The notes beneath the pieces are model-generated. The model worked only from the letters and a program-made list of their open reading frames with translations. It did not search any database and had not been told where the DNA came from. Both the position numbers and the translations under genes were made by a program. A stretch of 64,000 nucleotides of DNA from an uncultured Clostridia bacterium. Its GTDB lineage: Bacteria; Bacillota; Clostridia; Oscillospirales; Acutalibacteraceae. Every line of letters starts with the position of its first letter. Positions within the stretch are counted from its first letter, which is position 1. Below, piece after piece: positions 1 through 8,837 of the stretch. The stretch lies in assembly GCA_945863885.1 (NCBI GenBank), contig CAMAZY010000001.1, forward strand, positions 62,001 to 126,000, in the 5' to 3' direction.

Positions 1-2453
1 CTTCCAATCCGTCAAGCGACATTAAGGTTCTTTCTTCGAGTGTATCTGATTTCTTTGATGATTTGAGCGATCTTTCAGTTGTCGATGCCGGTCGGTTGCC
101 GAAATGGAACAACGAGCTTCTCATGACCAATCATGGAGCCGGCTCATACACGTCGAGAGCATTCAGCAAAAGATGTAACCGCAAATGCGAGGAACTTGCC
201 GATATGGCGGAAAGAAACGCCGTTATCGCATCAAACGTATGTTCATACTCATATCCCCAGAAGTCACTTGAAAAAGCCTGGAAGCGGACAATTGCTCACA
301 CATTCCACGACGATATCACCGGTACTTCGGTTCAGCGTGTTTATCAGCGTTCATGGAACGACTATGTAATGAGCCTCAATCAGTTTTCCTCCATTTATGA
401 AGGTGCCTGTTCTGAAGTAATCAAGAACATGGATACTTCTTGGGTAAAAGGCATTGCTGTTGTTGTCAGCAACAGTATTGAGCAAGACAGATACTCAGCG
501 GTGGACTTTACGATACCGAGCGCCGGGTTCAAATTTGTGCGTGTTTTTGATTCAAACGGCCGTGAACTTCCGTCCCAGGTCAACAGCATTGAAAACAATA
601 TCATGAATGTCACAGTATGCCTGAACGTCAAGGCAATGGGCTTCAAGGTAATCGACGTTTTATACAGCTATGAACCGTGCAGAATCAATACCGGCCTACG
701 TGTCAGCGATCACGTACTTGAAAACTACAAGTATTGCGTATCGATTGACAAAAACGGTGATATCTGTTCTATCGTTGACAAAACGCTGAACAACACAGAA
801 CTTCTCAAGAAGCCGATACGGTTTGAGCTGAACAAATATAAAGGTGATAAGAAGTATCCGGCATGGGAACTGAAATACAAAGAAATTATGAAGTTTCCCT
901 GGGAGTTTGCCGAAAACGGCGAATGTATGGTCGTTGAAAGCGGGTCGGCAAGAATTACGGTTAAAGTAACGCAAACCGTTGATAAATCAACTTTCACTTA
1001 TTATGTTTCTCTTTTGGCCGGCGGTCAATGGGTAAGTGTGTATAACGAAATCGAATGGCGCAGCTTTAAACGAATTTTACACAACGGCTTTTATTTTACC
1101 GCTAAGAACGATAAGGCTGTATATGATCTCGGACTCGGCACAATTTCAAGAGGCAAAGCCACGAAGACACTCTACGAGGTTCCGGCGCAAAAATGGGTTG
1201 ATCTCAGCGATCCGCAAAAGAACTATGGTATTTCGGTATTCAGTGATTCCAAATACGGTTGGATCATGAAAGACGACCATTCACTGAGACTTACTGTTTT
1301 ACATTCACCCGAAAAGTACTTCAGAAATGACAGCGTACAGGGTATGCTTGATTTCGGTATGAACCGATACAGCTATGCGATTTATTCTCACAGCGGTGAC
1401 TATAACAACGCAACGCAGATCAATGCAAGATTCTTTAATCAGCCTCTTGCTGCATTTGTTACGAACAAGCATTCGGGAATTCTTACGAATGAATATTCTT
1501 TCATCAGAATTTCTGATCCGACTGTAATCATAAGAGCAATTAAAAAAGCCGAAGATTCCGATGAGGTTATCATAAGAGTCAACGAAGGAGCCAATAGGGA
1601 AGCTTCGAATGTTCTTATCTCCATGGGCAAGGGAATTCTGAATGCAAGAGAGGTATATGCCTCTGAAGAAGAAATAGGCCCCGCAACCGTCGAAAATGCT
1701 TCACTGAAGTTTGATCTTGCGCCTTATGAGGTCAAGACCTTTGCCGTCACCTTGGTTCCATGTACCGCTGCCGGGACGGTTGATCAGACATTTGTTGAGC
1801 TTGATTATAACACAGATATCCTGTCGTCAAACGCTGACAGAGCGAAAACCGCTATTCCCACTATCGGTGTAACCGTTCCCGAAGAATTATATCCTGAGTA
1901 TCTTGAATGTATGGGTATAAAATTCAAGATGAGTATGAACAGAAACGCACCAAATGCGGTTATCTGCAACGGACAGACCATTCCGGTCAATTCAAACAGA
2001 CTGTACTTTGTCGCCGCCAGTCTTTACGGAGATAAAGCATATAATTTCGGCGTTGACGAGCATAAGACAGGAATCAAGGTTCAGTCAATCAATGAAAGAA
2101 TCGGTGCATGGGATCTTTACGATCTTGCCGAAACGGCATTTATTAAACGGGATAAGCTTGCCTGGGAATGCACGCATACCCATTCTCCGCATGGTGACAA
2201 TGTCGCTTCACAGCTTTATTTCTTCATGTATGAAATCAATACCGAACACATCAGCACAATCACGCTCCCTGATGACAACGGTCTTTTGATCCTTGCTGCC
2301 ACGGAAATTCACGACAGCAGAGAAGTCCGGCTGAATACGACCCTTTACGATAAAATCGAAAAGAGAGAATTTGATTACAAAATGTCTATGTCAGAAAAGC
2401 GCAGGTATAACAAAAATAAGAGACGCAGCAAAAAGAAACCCAATCAAACCTGA
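1..2453 (+). CDS. Alpha-mannosidase, glycoside hydrolase family 38 (5' truncated)
   Basis: The reading frame is open from base 3 with no stop before it, so the gene begins outside the window; the visible part is about 816 residues. The conserved GH38 middle-domain motif HDDITGTS lies at bases 306-329, preceded by an ELxxxxHxGxYTS-like stretch that follows the catalytic domain in this family. About 250-300 N-terminal residues, including the catalytic Asp nucleophile, would be upstream. The rest is the long beta-rich GH38 C-terminus, ending in a Lys/Arg-rich tail. The family hydrolyses alpha-mannosidic bonds in glycans. No signal peptide can be judged. It is followed 23 bp later by a PHP phosphatase and is not obviously regulated here. 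Confidence 0.88.
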   Translation, partial: SNPSSDIKVLSSSVSDFFDDLSDLSVVDAGRLPKWNNELLMTNHGAGSYTSRAFSKRCNRKCEELADMAERNAVIASNVCSYSYPQKSLEKAWKRTIAHTFHDDITGTSVQRVYQRSWNDYVMSLNQFSSIYEGACSEVIKNMDTSWVKGIAVVVSNSIEQDRYSAVDFTIPSAGFKFVRVFDSNGRELPSQVNSIENNIMNVTVCLNVKAMGFKVIDVLYSYEPCRINTGLRVSDHVLENYKYCVSIDKNGDICSIVDKTLNNTELLKKPIRFELNKYKGDKKYPAWELKYKEIMKFPWEFAENGECMVVESGSARITVKVTQTVDKSTFTYYVSLLAGGQWVSVYNEIEWRSFKRILHNGFYFTAKNDKAVYDLGLGTISRGKATKTLYEVPAQKWVDLSDPQKNYGISVFSDSKYGWIMKDDHSLRLTVLHSPEKYFRNDSVQGMLDFGMNRYSYAIYSHSGDYNNATQINARFFNQPLAAFVTNKHSGILTNEYSFIRISDPTVIIRAIKKAEDSDEVIIRVNEGANREASNVLISMGKGILNAREVYASEEEIGPATVENASLKFDLAPYEVKTFAVTLVPCTAAGTVDQTFVELDYNTDILSSNADRAKTAIPTIGVTVPEELYPEYLECMGIKFKMSMNRNAPNAVICNGQTIPVNSNRLYFVAASLYGDKAYNFGVDEHKTGIKVQSINERIGAWDLYDLAETAFIKRDKLAWECTHTHSPHGDNVASQLYFFMYEINTEHISTITLPDDNGLLILAATEIHDSREVRLNTTLYDKIEKREFDYKMSMSEKRRYNKNKRRSKKKPNQT

Positions 2454-2476
2454 TTTTTAAAATAGGAGGCTTTTTC

Positions 2477-3304
2477 GTGTTTCTTTCTAATTGTCATACA
2501 CACACGTTTTATTGCGACGGCAAAAACTCACCGGAGCAAATGGCGGAAGCCGCTGTTCAGCAAGGTTTTCAATCGCTCGGATTTTCTGTCCATTCTCCCA
2601 TGAAGTGTAAGAATGATTTTACTATTCCGCTTAATAAATTAGATGAGTATTTCAATCATATCGAACAGCTGAAAGAGAAATATAAAGGTACGCTTGAAAT
2701 TGCTAACGGAATTGAAATTGACGCCGACTGCGAAGACTACGATTACAGTAAATTTGATTACAGAATTGCTGCCGTTCATCAGCTTCATTGCGGTGAAAGG
2801 GTATACAGCATTGACGACACACCGCAAGAGCTTGTAGATTGTGTAAAACATGAGTTTGACGGCTCCTATCAGGCAATGGCGAAGCAGTATTATTCTTCTC
2901 TGACATCTTTCGTATGTTCAGTAAAGCCTGAGGTTGTCGCTCATGTTGATTTAATTTCAAAGTTCAATGAAAAGCACCATCTTTTCGACGAAAGCAATAC
3001 AGAATATCAGATGATTGCCAAACTGTATATCGAAAGAATTTGTATGGCGTGCCCCGATACACTGTTCGAAGTAAACACAGGCGCAATGTTCCGATGCGGC
3101 AACAAGCATCCGTATCCGGCTGAATTCATTCTGCGTTTTCTTAAGGAGCACGGCGCAAAAATAACGCTTTCCTCGGATTCACACAGCATAGACAGCATTA
3201 ACTTCGGCTTTGATATTGCTACGGATTATATCAGAGAGGCCGGTTTCACTGAAATTTATTTCCTTGACGGCGGTAGCTTTAAAGCCCATCATATTGACGA
3301 ATAA
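2477..3304 (+). CDS. PHP-domain histidinol-phosphatase (HisJ/HisK type)
   Basis: The 275-residue product starts with GTG at 2477, 7 bases after a perfect AGGAGG at 2464-2469. The N-terminal NCHTHTFYCDG is the first PHP metal-binding motif (HxH), with a later conserved H in GFSVHSP, and SSDSH near the C-terminus (about residue 235) supplies the last ligands. Length and motif spacing match bacterial HisJ-type histidinol-phosphate phosphatases, which remove phosphate in the eighth step of histidine synthesis. No other his genes are nearby, so a different phosphoester substrate is possible. It is convergent with the TtcA-like gene, with 15 bp between the stop codons. Confidence 0.82.
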   Translation: MFLSNCHTHTFYCDGKNSPEQMAEAAVQQGFQSLGFSVHSPMKCKNDFTIPLNKLDEYFNHIEQLKEKYKGTLEIANGIEIDADCEDYDYSKFDYRIAAVHQLHCGERVYSIDDTPQELVDCVKHEFDGSYQAMAKQYYSSLTSFVCSVKPEVVAHVDLISKFNEKHHLFDESNTEYQMIAKLYIERICMACPDTLFEVNTGAMFRCGNKHPYPAEFILRFLKEHGAKITLSSDSHSIDSINFGFDIATDYIREAGFTEIYFLDGGSFKAHHIDE

Positions 3305-3319
3305 AAAAATAAATCCGGG

Positions 3320-4183
3320 TCACTCAGACTCGGATTTACTTTTATCATCATACGTTTCAAGAAAGCAGTGATATTTATCTTCCGTTTTATATCCGACCAT
3401 CGTGTCAAGGCAAACGGAATGAATACTGTTGAAAATGCTGATTTCAATATTCGGGTTCGTTTTTCTCAATCGTTCGATTAAAAGCTTTGTCTCCTGTCGT
3501 TTTGAAGTACTTGCCTCATTTTCATCAAACTGACAGGCTTCAGTAAATCGGCAGGCACACTGTAAAAAGCTCAGACCGTTATACCTCGCCCAGGATATGA
3601 TATCTCTTTCGAGGATACAATACATAGGCCGTATAAGCTCCATACCGGCAAAATTCTTGCTGTGCAGCTTCGGCATCATGCCTTGCAGCTGAGCGCCATA
3701 AAATATTGCCATAACGGTTGTTTCAATTACATCACTCATATGATGACCTAAGGCGATTTTGTTGCAGCCGAGCTTTTGTGCCTGACTGTATAAATGCCCT
3801 CGTCTCATTTTGGCGCACAGGTAACACGGAGAATGATCCGTTTTATACGCAACATCGAAGATGTTGGTTTCAAATACCGTTATCGGCACACCGAGTGCGG
3901 CGGCGTTTTCTTCAATCTTCTTCCGGTTTACATCGCTGTATCCCGGATCCATTACAAGAAAAACAAGTTCAAAGGGAAAATCGCTATATCGTTGAAGCAT
4001 TTGCATCAGTTTGGCTAAAAGCATGGAGTCTTTTCCGCCCGATATACAGACTGCAATTTTGTCTCCCTCTTGAATCAGTTCATATCGCTTGACCGCTCCG
4101 ATAAACGGTCCCCATATGGTTTTGCGATATTTTTTTACAATACTTCTTTCAATCTGACTGTACGGTTCTTTCGACACACTCAT
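3320..4183 (-). CDS. TtcA-family tRNA 2-thiolation ATPase (PP-loop)
   Basis: This 287-residue protein has the PP-loop ATP pyrophosphatase signature SGGKDS at residues 48-53, a CYLCAKMRRG motif matching the CxxC-plus-RRG region of TtcA, a GHHMSD motif, and a further Cys pair (CAC) near residue 210 that could complete a [4Fe-4S] site. TtcA activates cytidine 32 of some tRNAs by adenylation and replaces oxygen with sulfur. It is the last gene of a five-gene minus-strand operon, 14 bp after the TetR gene. Firmicute members of this family are poorly characterised, so the exact tRNA position is uncertain. Confidence 0.78.
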   Translation of the reverse strand: MSVSKEPYSQIERSIVKKYRKTIWGPFIGAVKRYELIQEGDKIAVCISGGKDSMLLAKLMQMLQRYSDFPFELVFLVMDPGYSDVNRKKIEENAAALGVPITVFETNIFDVAYKTDHSPCYLCAKMRRGHLYSQAQKLGCNKIALGHHMSDVIETTVMAIFYGAQLQGMMPKLHSKNFAGMELIRPMYCILERDIISWARYNGLSFLQCACRFTEACQFDENEASTSKRQETKLLIERLRKTNPNIEISIFNSIHSVCLDTMVGYKTEDKYHCFLETYDDKSKSESE

Positions 4184-4197
4184 TTTCTACCTGCTCA

Positions 4198-4788
4198 TCA
4201 AATAAATTTATCGAAATAATGACACAGGTCATCGATTTTCACTTCCGCAAAATCAAGGAAATCCTGTTTTGAAAAAGCTTCACTGTTCGATGCCCAGCAT
4301 TTGATTATCCCTACAATGGCACCGGCATAGTAATTGGCAAGAAGCGGAACTGTCCGGCTGAGTTTTTCATTTTTCGGTCTTACCGTGTTGATTCTGTCTT
4401 CAAGGAAGCTTGCAATCGCATCATTCAATGCTGAATTGAATGATGCCGAATTCCGGTCCGTTGAAAGGGAAACAACAACACTGCGGTTTTCATCAACGAA
4501 GTCGAGCACCTTTACAATCATATTCATACAGCTTTTTTTCATTGTCTCGGGAGTATACGATTCAGCAATCTTGTCAAATGTCAGGTTAGACAGACTAAAG
4601 TTAAAACAAATATTTAAAAAGTCATATTTGTCAACAAAATGCTTGTAAAACGTAGCTCGGTGAACACCGGCTCGCTCACATATTTCAAGAACAGTGAGGT
4701 CGTCGAAGCTTTTTTCTCCCAACAAATCAACCAGAGCGGTAAACAGTTGGTTATAGGTTCTTTTTACTCTTACGTCAACTTTTTTCAT
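4198..4788 (-). CDS. TetR/AcrR-family transcriptional regulator
   Basis: The product has an N-terminal helix-turn-helix (ERAGVHRATFYKHFVDKYDF) followed by a helical ligand-binding region of TetR_C type, 196 residues in all. An upstream ATG at 4836 gives a longer frame, but the start at 4788 (MKKVDVRVKRTYNQ) has a GGTGA-like ribosome binding site six bases ahead and the usual TetR N-terminus. It overlaps the end of the CmpB-type gene by 14 bp, which suggests translational coupling. The operon promoter carries a 12-bp palindrome between its -35 and -10 boxes, a plausible autoregulatory operator. The ligand is unknown. Confidence 0.85.
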   Translation of the reverse strand: MKKVDVRVKRTYNQLFTALVDLLGEKSFDDLTVLEICERAGVHRATFYKHFVDKYDFLNICFNFSLSNLTFDKIAESYTPETMKKSCMNMIVKVLDFVDENRSVVVSLSTDRNSASFNSALNDAIASFLEDRINTVRPKNEKLSRTVPLLANYYAGAIVGIIKCWASNSEAFSKQDFLDFAEVKIDDLCHYFDKFI

Positions 4789-5653
4789 TTTTTTCACCAT
4801 CCATATTATTGATATTTTTATTGTAGTTTTCAACAATAGATTTTAACTTGCTAAGCTGTTTTCTCGTATATTTTTCAATATTAAAGCTGTTATGGAAAAA
4901 TCTGTTTGAGTATTTCCACTTATCTTTGTCGGCTTTATTGCTTCTGGAAAAGCGAAGCTCAAATTGATCAAGAAGTTCCTGAACCTGACAAATAAACTCA
5001 TTTTGAGCTCCGCTGATTTTTTCGTTTTGCTTTTCAACGTTATCCTGCACGTTCATATAAGCATTGGTAATCGAATTTTTCACCGTATTGATAGCCGACA
5101 CGGCGGTGTCGAGCAAGGAATTCAACTTCAGCAACAGATTTCTGACATCTAAAGCTTTTCTGAAAGCGTTAATCACATCGATGACAAAAATAACGAGTAT
5201 CGCAATTAGTATATATCGGAGAATAACAGGATTCAGGCTGCTTATAATGGCGTCCACGTGCGGATGAACAAGGTATACAAAAGCAATTGACGCAACCCCC
5301 CAATAAAGTGTATGCTTCAGGCAGATCCGACCCTTTATATTCGCAAATTCATAAGTGTAATCCCACCATCTTGCATGAAAAAGAGTTTCCATAAGAAGGC
5401 TTGTAATATATTCCACCAAATCGCATATAACCATTCCGAGAAGAAAAACATAAAGTGGCTTGTCGGAAAACGGATTATATAGACAAATGGTCATGACAAG
5501 AGCGCCTGTACCGTAAATCGGGCACATCGGTCCGGTTAAAAAGCCTCTGTTTATCAGTCTTTTTTCACCGATGGAGCAATAAGTGCTTTCAATCAGCCAA
5601 CCGACAGCACTGTAAAAAAAGAAAATAATAATATAGGAAGCAATTTTATCCAT
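4775..5653 (-). CDS. ABC_trans_CmpB-type (PF06541) membrane protein
   Basis: This 292-residue protein has an N-terminal membrane region (about residues 1-170) with the family's typical motifs: GWLIEST near residue 20, NRGFLTGPMCPIYGTGAL, and a later WWDYT. After a TM segment near residues 145-165 comes a cytoplasmic helical tail of about 120 residues rich in Lys/Asn/Glu. The Pfam family is named for a putative ABC permease, but no ATPase partner is encoded nearby and the transport role is not established. It overlaps the HD gene by 8 bp upstream and the TetR gene downstream. Confidence 0.72.
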   Translation of the reverse strand: MDKIASYIIIFFFYSAVGWLIESTYCSIGEKRLINRGFLTGPMCPIYGTGALVMTICLYNPFSDKPLYVFLLGMVICDLVEYITSLLMETLFHARWWDYTYEFANIKGRICLKHTLYWGVASIAFVYLVHPHVDAIISSLNPVILRYILIAILVIFVIDVINAFRKALDVRNLLLKLNSLLDTAVSAINTVKNSITNAYMNVQDNVEKQNEKISGAQNEFICQVQELLDQFELRFSRSNKADKDKWKYSNRFFHNSFNIEKYTRKQLSKLKSIVENYNKNINNMDGEKNEKS

Positions 5654-6194
5654 TTTTCTTAATCCTTTCTACATCAGCCAGAAACTTAGTCTTATACTTT
5701 TTGTTGACAGAATAAAGCACTTCCCGGGTAGCGCAGTACTTGTCAGAAAGACTGACAACAAATCCCTCCGGTGAGGTAGGGGGGACAATAGTCAGCGGCC
5801 ACATATGGTGCGAAATAATGCCAAGTTCAAGATCTGATATATCCGGCACAAGCTCTTTTGCGTTCATGGCGGCATATTTCGGGTGCTTATATCCGTGAAG
5901 CTTATGCCATTTTCCGGTTTCACCGTCACGCCAGTCATAATAAAATAAATCGTGCATAACGGCTCCTTTTGCAGCCTCGGTGTACCGAAGCCCTAATTTT
6001 TTGCAGATTTTATATGAAATATAAGCAACAGCAGTTATATGCCTTAATCTGTCGATATCAAGATGCTGCTCATATTGCTCCAATGACTGAACATCCGGTG
6101 AAAAATAGATATCACCGACAGCATCAAAAAAGCCGTCAGAGTTTTCTTTTGTTAACGCATATGTTTTGCAGTATTCATCATAAAGCTTACTCAT
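5646..6194 (-). CDS. HD-domain phosphohydrolase
   Basis: The 182-residue product carries HD-domain metal ligands in order: RHITAV (first His), AVMHDLFYYDW (the HD pair), ISHHMWP and SLSDKY (final Asp). This is the compact single-domain HD hydrolase seen in many Clostridia, which typically acts on nucleotides or phosphoesters; the substrate is not known. A GAGGAG ribosome binding site precedes the ATG. It sits between a Cof-type HAD phosphatase (17 bp upstream) and a CmpB-type membrane protein (8-bp overlap). Confidence 0.8.
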   Translation of the reverse strand: MSKLYDEYCKTYALTKENSDGFFDAVGDIYFSPDVQSLEQYEQHLDIDRLRHITAVAYISYKICKKLGLRYTEAAKGAVMHDLFYYDWRDGETGKWHKLHGYKHPKYAAMNAKELVPDISDLELGIISHHMWPLTIVPPTSPEGFVVSLSDKYCATREVLYSVNKKYKTKFLADVERIKKNG

Positions 6195-6211
6195 TTTATT
6201 GGTACTCCTCG

Positions 6212-7051
6212 TTATTGATTTATGAAACCGTCCGAAAACCGTTTTTGCAAGAAAAGAGCAACAGCATCTTCACTGTTTTTTCCGATTACGCCGCTTGCAT
6301 GGCGTTTCACTTCATCACAGGCATTACTTACGGCATAGCCCTCATCAGCCGCCTTCAGAAGCGGAATATCGTTTAAATTATCGCCGAAGGCAACGATTTT
6401 GTCACAGCCAAGCGTTTCTTTGACTTTCATAGCACCGCTCAGTTTTGAAATTCCGGCGCAAAAGAGTTCAAGAAAGTAATTGCCGGTATAATTATCCGGA
6501 TAAAAGTTACAGCTTATCTCCCGGATTCCTTTCAGCTTTTCAAATATAGGCTCAACACGTTCTTTTTTATCGAGATAAACCGCATATACAGGCAGGGAAG
6601 TTTCACTGAGACTGAAATTTTCAACCTGAACAAAATTCTTGTTGTAAAAATTGATTCGAGAATTGACATAATCGCTTTGCGCCTTGTTATAAAGGCTGAT
6701 ATACTCCACTCTCAGCTTGCTGTTTTTTTCAAAATACACCATCGGCATGACGTTGAATTCACGAAAAACAGAAAGAACTTTTTGAATCACGGAAAGCGAA
6801 ACGGAACAGCAGGAGAGCGTTTTTCTTTTCACCGGATCATAAATGCAGACACCGTTCATCAGAACAAGCGGGAATTTGAGGTGAACATCTTTAAACATCG
6901 GTATCACAGTAGCATATGTTCTGGCTGTTGAAACGGTAAAGCATACGTCTTCAGCAAGAAGCTCATTGAGTATTTTTACGCTTTTTTCCGATATCACACC
7001 CGAATCGTTTAAAAGAGTTCCGTCAAGGTCGGTCAGATAAAGCGTCTTCAT
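6212..7051 (-). CDS. Cof-type HAD-IIB phosphatase
   Basis: The 279-residue protein starts MKTLYLTDLDGTLLNDSG, the HAD motif I (DxDGT), and has motif IV GDNLNDIPLLKAA near residue 220 with the K of motif III in KLSGAMKVK. The length and large central cap match the Cof/YidA group, which dephosphorylates sugar phosphates and cofactors such as PLP or FMN. It is the first gene of the minus-strand operon, with AGGAG about 10 bases before ATG and a promoter at 7109-7137. Confidence 0.85.
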   Translation of the reverse strand: MKTLYLTDLDGTLLNDSGVISEKSVKILNELLAEDVCFTVSTARTYATVIPMFKDVHLKFPLVLMNGVCIYDPVKRKTLSCCSVSLSVIQKVLSVFREFNVMPMVYFEKNSKLRVEYISLYNKAQSDYVNSRINFYNKNFVQVENFSLSETSLPVYAVYLDKKERVEPIFEKLKGIREISCNFYPDNYTGNYFLELFCAGISKLSGAMKVKETLGCDKIVAFGDNLNDIPLLKAADEGYAVSNACDEVKRHASGVIGKNSEDAVALFLQKRFSDGFINQ

Positions 7052-7108
7052 TGTAAAATATCTCCTAATCCTAAACTGATTATCCGTTTTTCCTGAATCT
7101 GTCTACAT

Positions 7109-7137
7109 ATTATATCACTTTGTATACAAAAAGACAA
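7109..7137 (-). promoter_or_regulatory. Sigma-A promoter of the HAD-HD-CmpB-TetR-TtcA operon, with palindrome
   Basis: On the minus strand, TTGTCT (7132-7137) and TATAAT (7109-7114) are separated by exactly 17 bp. A perfect 12-bp palindrome, tttgtatacaaa, fills 7119-7130 within the spacer. A 9-bp direct repeat ctgtctaca lies on each side (7099-7107 and 7138-7146). The arrangement suits repression by the operon's own TetR protein; that link is inference. Confidence 0.72.
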
Positions 7138-7236
7138 CTGTCTACAAACACAAATCCAAAGAATTTTTAAAAGTATTTTGTTAATAATCAATAAAATTAA
7201 GGGAATCGCACTATTATAAGTTTTTTTAAAAGACTA

Positions 7237-7265
7237 TTGAAAACGAGCCTCACAATATGTATAAT
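7237..7265 (+). promoter_or_regulatory. Sigma-A promoter for the NUDIX fusion gene
   Basis: TTGAAA (7237-7242), 17-bp spacer, TATAAT (7260-7265). It lies about 80 bp upstream of the ATG at 7346 and supports that start over an upstream in-frame start at 7298. Confidence 0.72.
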
Positions 7266-7345
7266 ATATTCATATTATTCTGTGCAGGTATGGCTGTTTG
7301 TTTTTCGGCTATTATTACACTGCATTTTGTTTAAAGGGGACATCT

Positions 7346-8080
7346 ATGTTAGGTAAATTCGTAAAAGTACGTGTTACCGCCCCGATAAATTCCTTTAACA
7401 AGCGCTTTGGCTATAAGTACAAGCTTAATTACGGTGTCATCGACGGTTATAAAACCATGAAGAATACCGTGCAGGGCGCTTATATTATGGGGATAAATCA
7501 TCCTGTCAGGAATTTTGACGGTAGGGTAATTGCATCTATTAAACGATCGGGCGGAAAAAGCATGGTTTGGGTTGTAGCCCCGAAAAGCACACGCTACATT
7601 GTCAATGACATCAAACAGGCGATCGATTTCGCCGAGGGACGCAATAAATACACAATCGAATGCTTGTATGAAAGTTCATGCGGAGCGGTAGTTTTCCGAA
7701 AGACTCCGGAAAATGAAATCCGATATCTTTTAATCCGGAACAAAAGAAGTGCACATTGGGGCTTTCCGAAGGGGCACATTGAACCGGGAGAAACCAAAGT
7801 CGATACCGCTATTAGAGAAGTTATGGAAGAAACCGGCTTGAAGATCGATATCTTTCCTGATTTTTGTGAGTTTTCAGAGTACACCATACAGGGACGAATC
7901 GAAAAAGCGGTTGCTATATTCCTTGCCGAAACAAAAGAACTCGATTATACTCTTCAGGTCGAGGAAATCGAGGAATGCGGCTGGTTCACTTTTGCAGATG
8001 CAATGCAAACATTAAACTATGAAAATGACAAGCGTATTCTCGCTAAAGCCAAACAATATCTAATTGATAATCATATTTGA
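7346..8080 (+). CDS. Fusion of inorganic-pyrophosphatase-like domain and NUDIX hydrolase
   Basis: The 244-residue product starts at ATG 7346 behind AAAGGGG. Residues 1-105 resemble the short pyrophosphatase-like proteins of Clostridia: GKxVxVxVxxPxxS near the start, then NYG, YIMGINHPVRNFDGRVIA and WVVAP. The acidic stretch that binds metal in true pyrophosphatases is replaced by a basic, uncharged one. Residues 110-244 are a NUDIX domain with an exact NUDIX box, G at residue 155 through REVMEETGL. This domain resembles diadenosine tetraphosphatases. The downstream gene, 12 bp later, encodes a small membrane protein. Either nucleotide-polyphosphate hydrolysis or house-cleaning is likely; the N-terminal domain may be non-catalytic. 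Confidence 0.82.
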   Translation: MLGKFVKVRVTAPINSFNKRFGYKYKLNYGVIDGYKTMKNTVQGAYIMGINHPVRNFDGRVIASIKRSGGKSMVWVVAPKSTRYIVNDIKQAIDFAEGRNKYTIECLYESSCGAVVFRKTPENEIRYLLIRNKRSAHWGFPKGHIEPGETKVDTAIREVMEETGLKIDIFPDFCEFSEYTIQGRIEKAVAIFLAETKELDYTLQVEEIEECGWFTFADAMQTLNYENDKRILAKAKQYLIDNHI

Positions 8081-8092
8081 GGTATCTGATAT

Positions 8093-8593
8093 ATGGACAG
8101 TATTGCTCAATCAATTGTTAACGCTCTTGACGGAAAAATAGCGCCGGAGTTAATTGCATTTATTGTTTCTCTCCTTCCGGTTCTCGAACTCAGAGGAGGA
8201 CTGATTGCCGCTAAGCTTATGAATATCGAGTTCTGGAAAGCTTTTATAATCTGTTATGTCGGCAATATGCTTCCGATTCCGTTTATTCTTCTCTTCATAA
8301 GAAAGATTTTTAACTTTTTAAAACGCTTTAAAAAATTCGAAAAATTGATCGACAAATTGGAAGCAAGGTCACTGCGGAAGGCCGACAAGGTTAAAAAATA
8401 TCGTTTATGGGGACTGTTATTATTTGTGGCGATTCCGCTTCCGGGAACCGGCGCTTGGACAGGCGCACTTGTCGCTGACATTTTTGACATCAGAATTAAG
8501 CATTCATTGCCGGTGATAGCTGTCGGCGTGTGCGTTGCCGGAATTATTATTTCTGCTTTGTCTTACGGCTTGTTTGGCGCCTTGGGGTTTTAA
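8093..8593 (+). CDS. Small multidrug export family (COG2426) membrane protein
   Basis: This 166-residue integral membrane protein has the family's early motif LLPVLELRGGLIAA (about residues 25-38), a central basic cytoplasmic loop (about residues 70-98) and a PLPGTGAWTGALVA motif near residue 115. The family (PF06695) is annotated as small multidrug export but its substrate is not demonstrated; it is distantly related to DedA/SNARE-associated proteins. It is co-transcribed with the NUDIX fusion (12-bp gap) and followed at once by a MITE-like element. Confidence 0.8.
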   Translation: MDSIAQSIVNALDGKIAPELIAFIVSLLPVLELRGGLIAAKLMNIEFWKAFIICYVGNMLPIPFILLFIRKIFNFLKRFKKFEKLIDKLEARSLRKADKVKKYRLWGLLLFVAIPLPGTGAWTGALVADIFDIRIKHSLPVIAVGVCVAGIIISALSYGLFGALGF

Positions 8594-8598
8594 CTGAT

Positions 8599-8754
8599 GG
8601 GCTGTCGCATTTAGATGCAGAAACTGTTTTCTTCACCCTGAAGCTGTGTGCAGATACCGCGAGTGAGTGAAAAAACGGTTATAGAAGAAAAATGTAACGA
8701 TTACTTTTATCCTTTCGGCATTTTTCATTTTTTCTGCGCTAAATGAGACAGCCC
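8599..8754. mobile_element. MITE-like element with about 25-bp imperfect terminal inverted repeats
   Basis: The left end gggctgtcgcatttag (8599-8614) matches the reverse complement of the right end, with one mismatch in 16, and the match continues through a shared GCAGAAA with a small offset. The 156-bp element has no coding capacity. Internal short hairpins are visible (cttca-ccc-tgaag; gtaa-cga-ttac). The GGGCTGTCTCA-like ends resemble termini of IS elements common in Firmicutes. No clear target duplication is seen. Confidence 0.55.
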
Positions 8755-8837
8755 CTTTCTTTATTTTATATGAATCTTTTATATAATTAAGTAATATGCA
8801 GTGATTATCACGCTGTCTTTTTCATAATAGTTTAAGG

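Noticed and set aside
8599..8754. Ordinary terminator after the small-multidrug-export gene
   Set aside because: The complementary arms are about 25 bp long and more than 100 bp apart, which fits a MITE better than a terminator hairpin.
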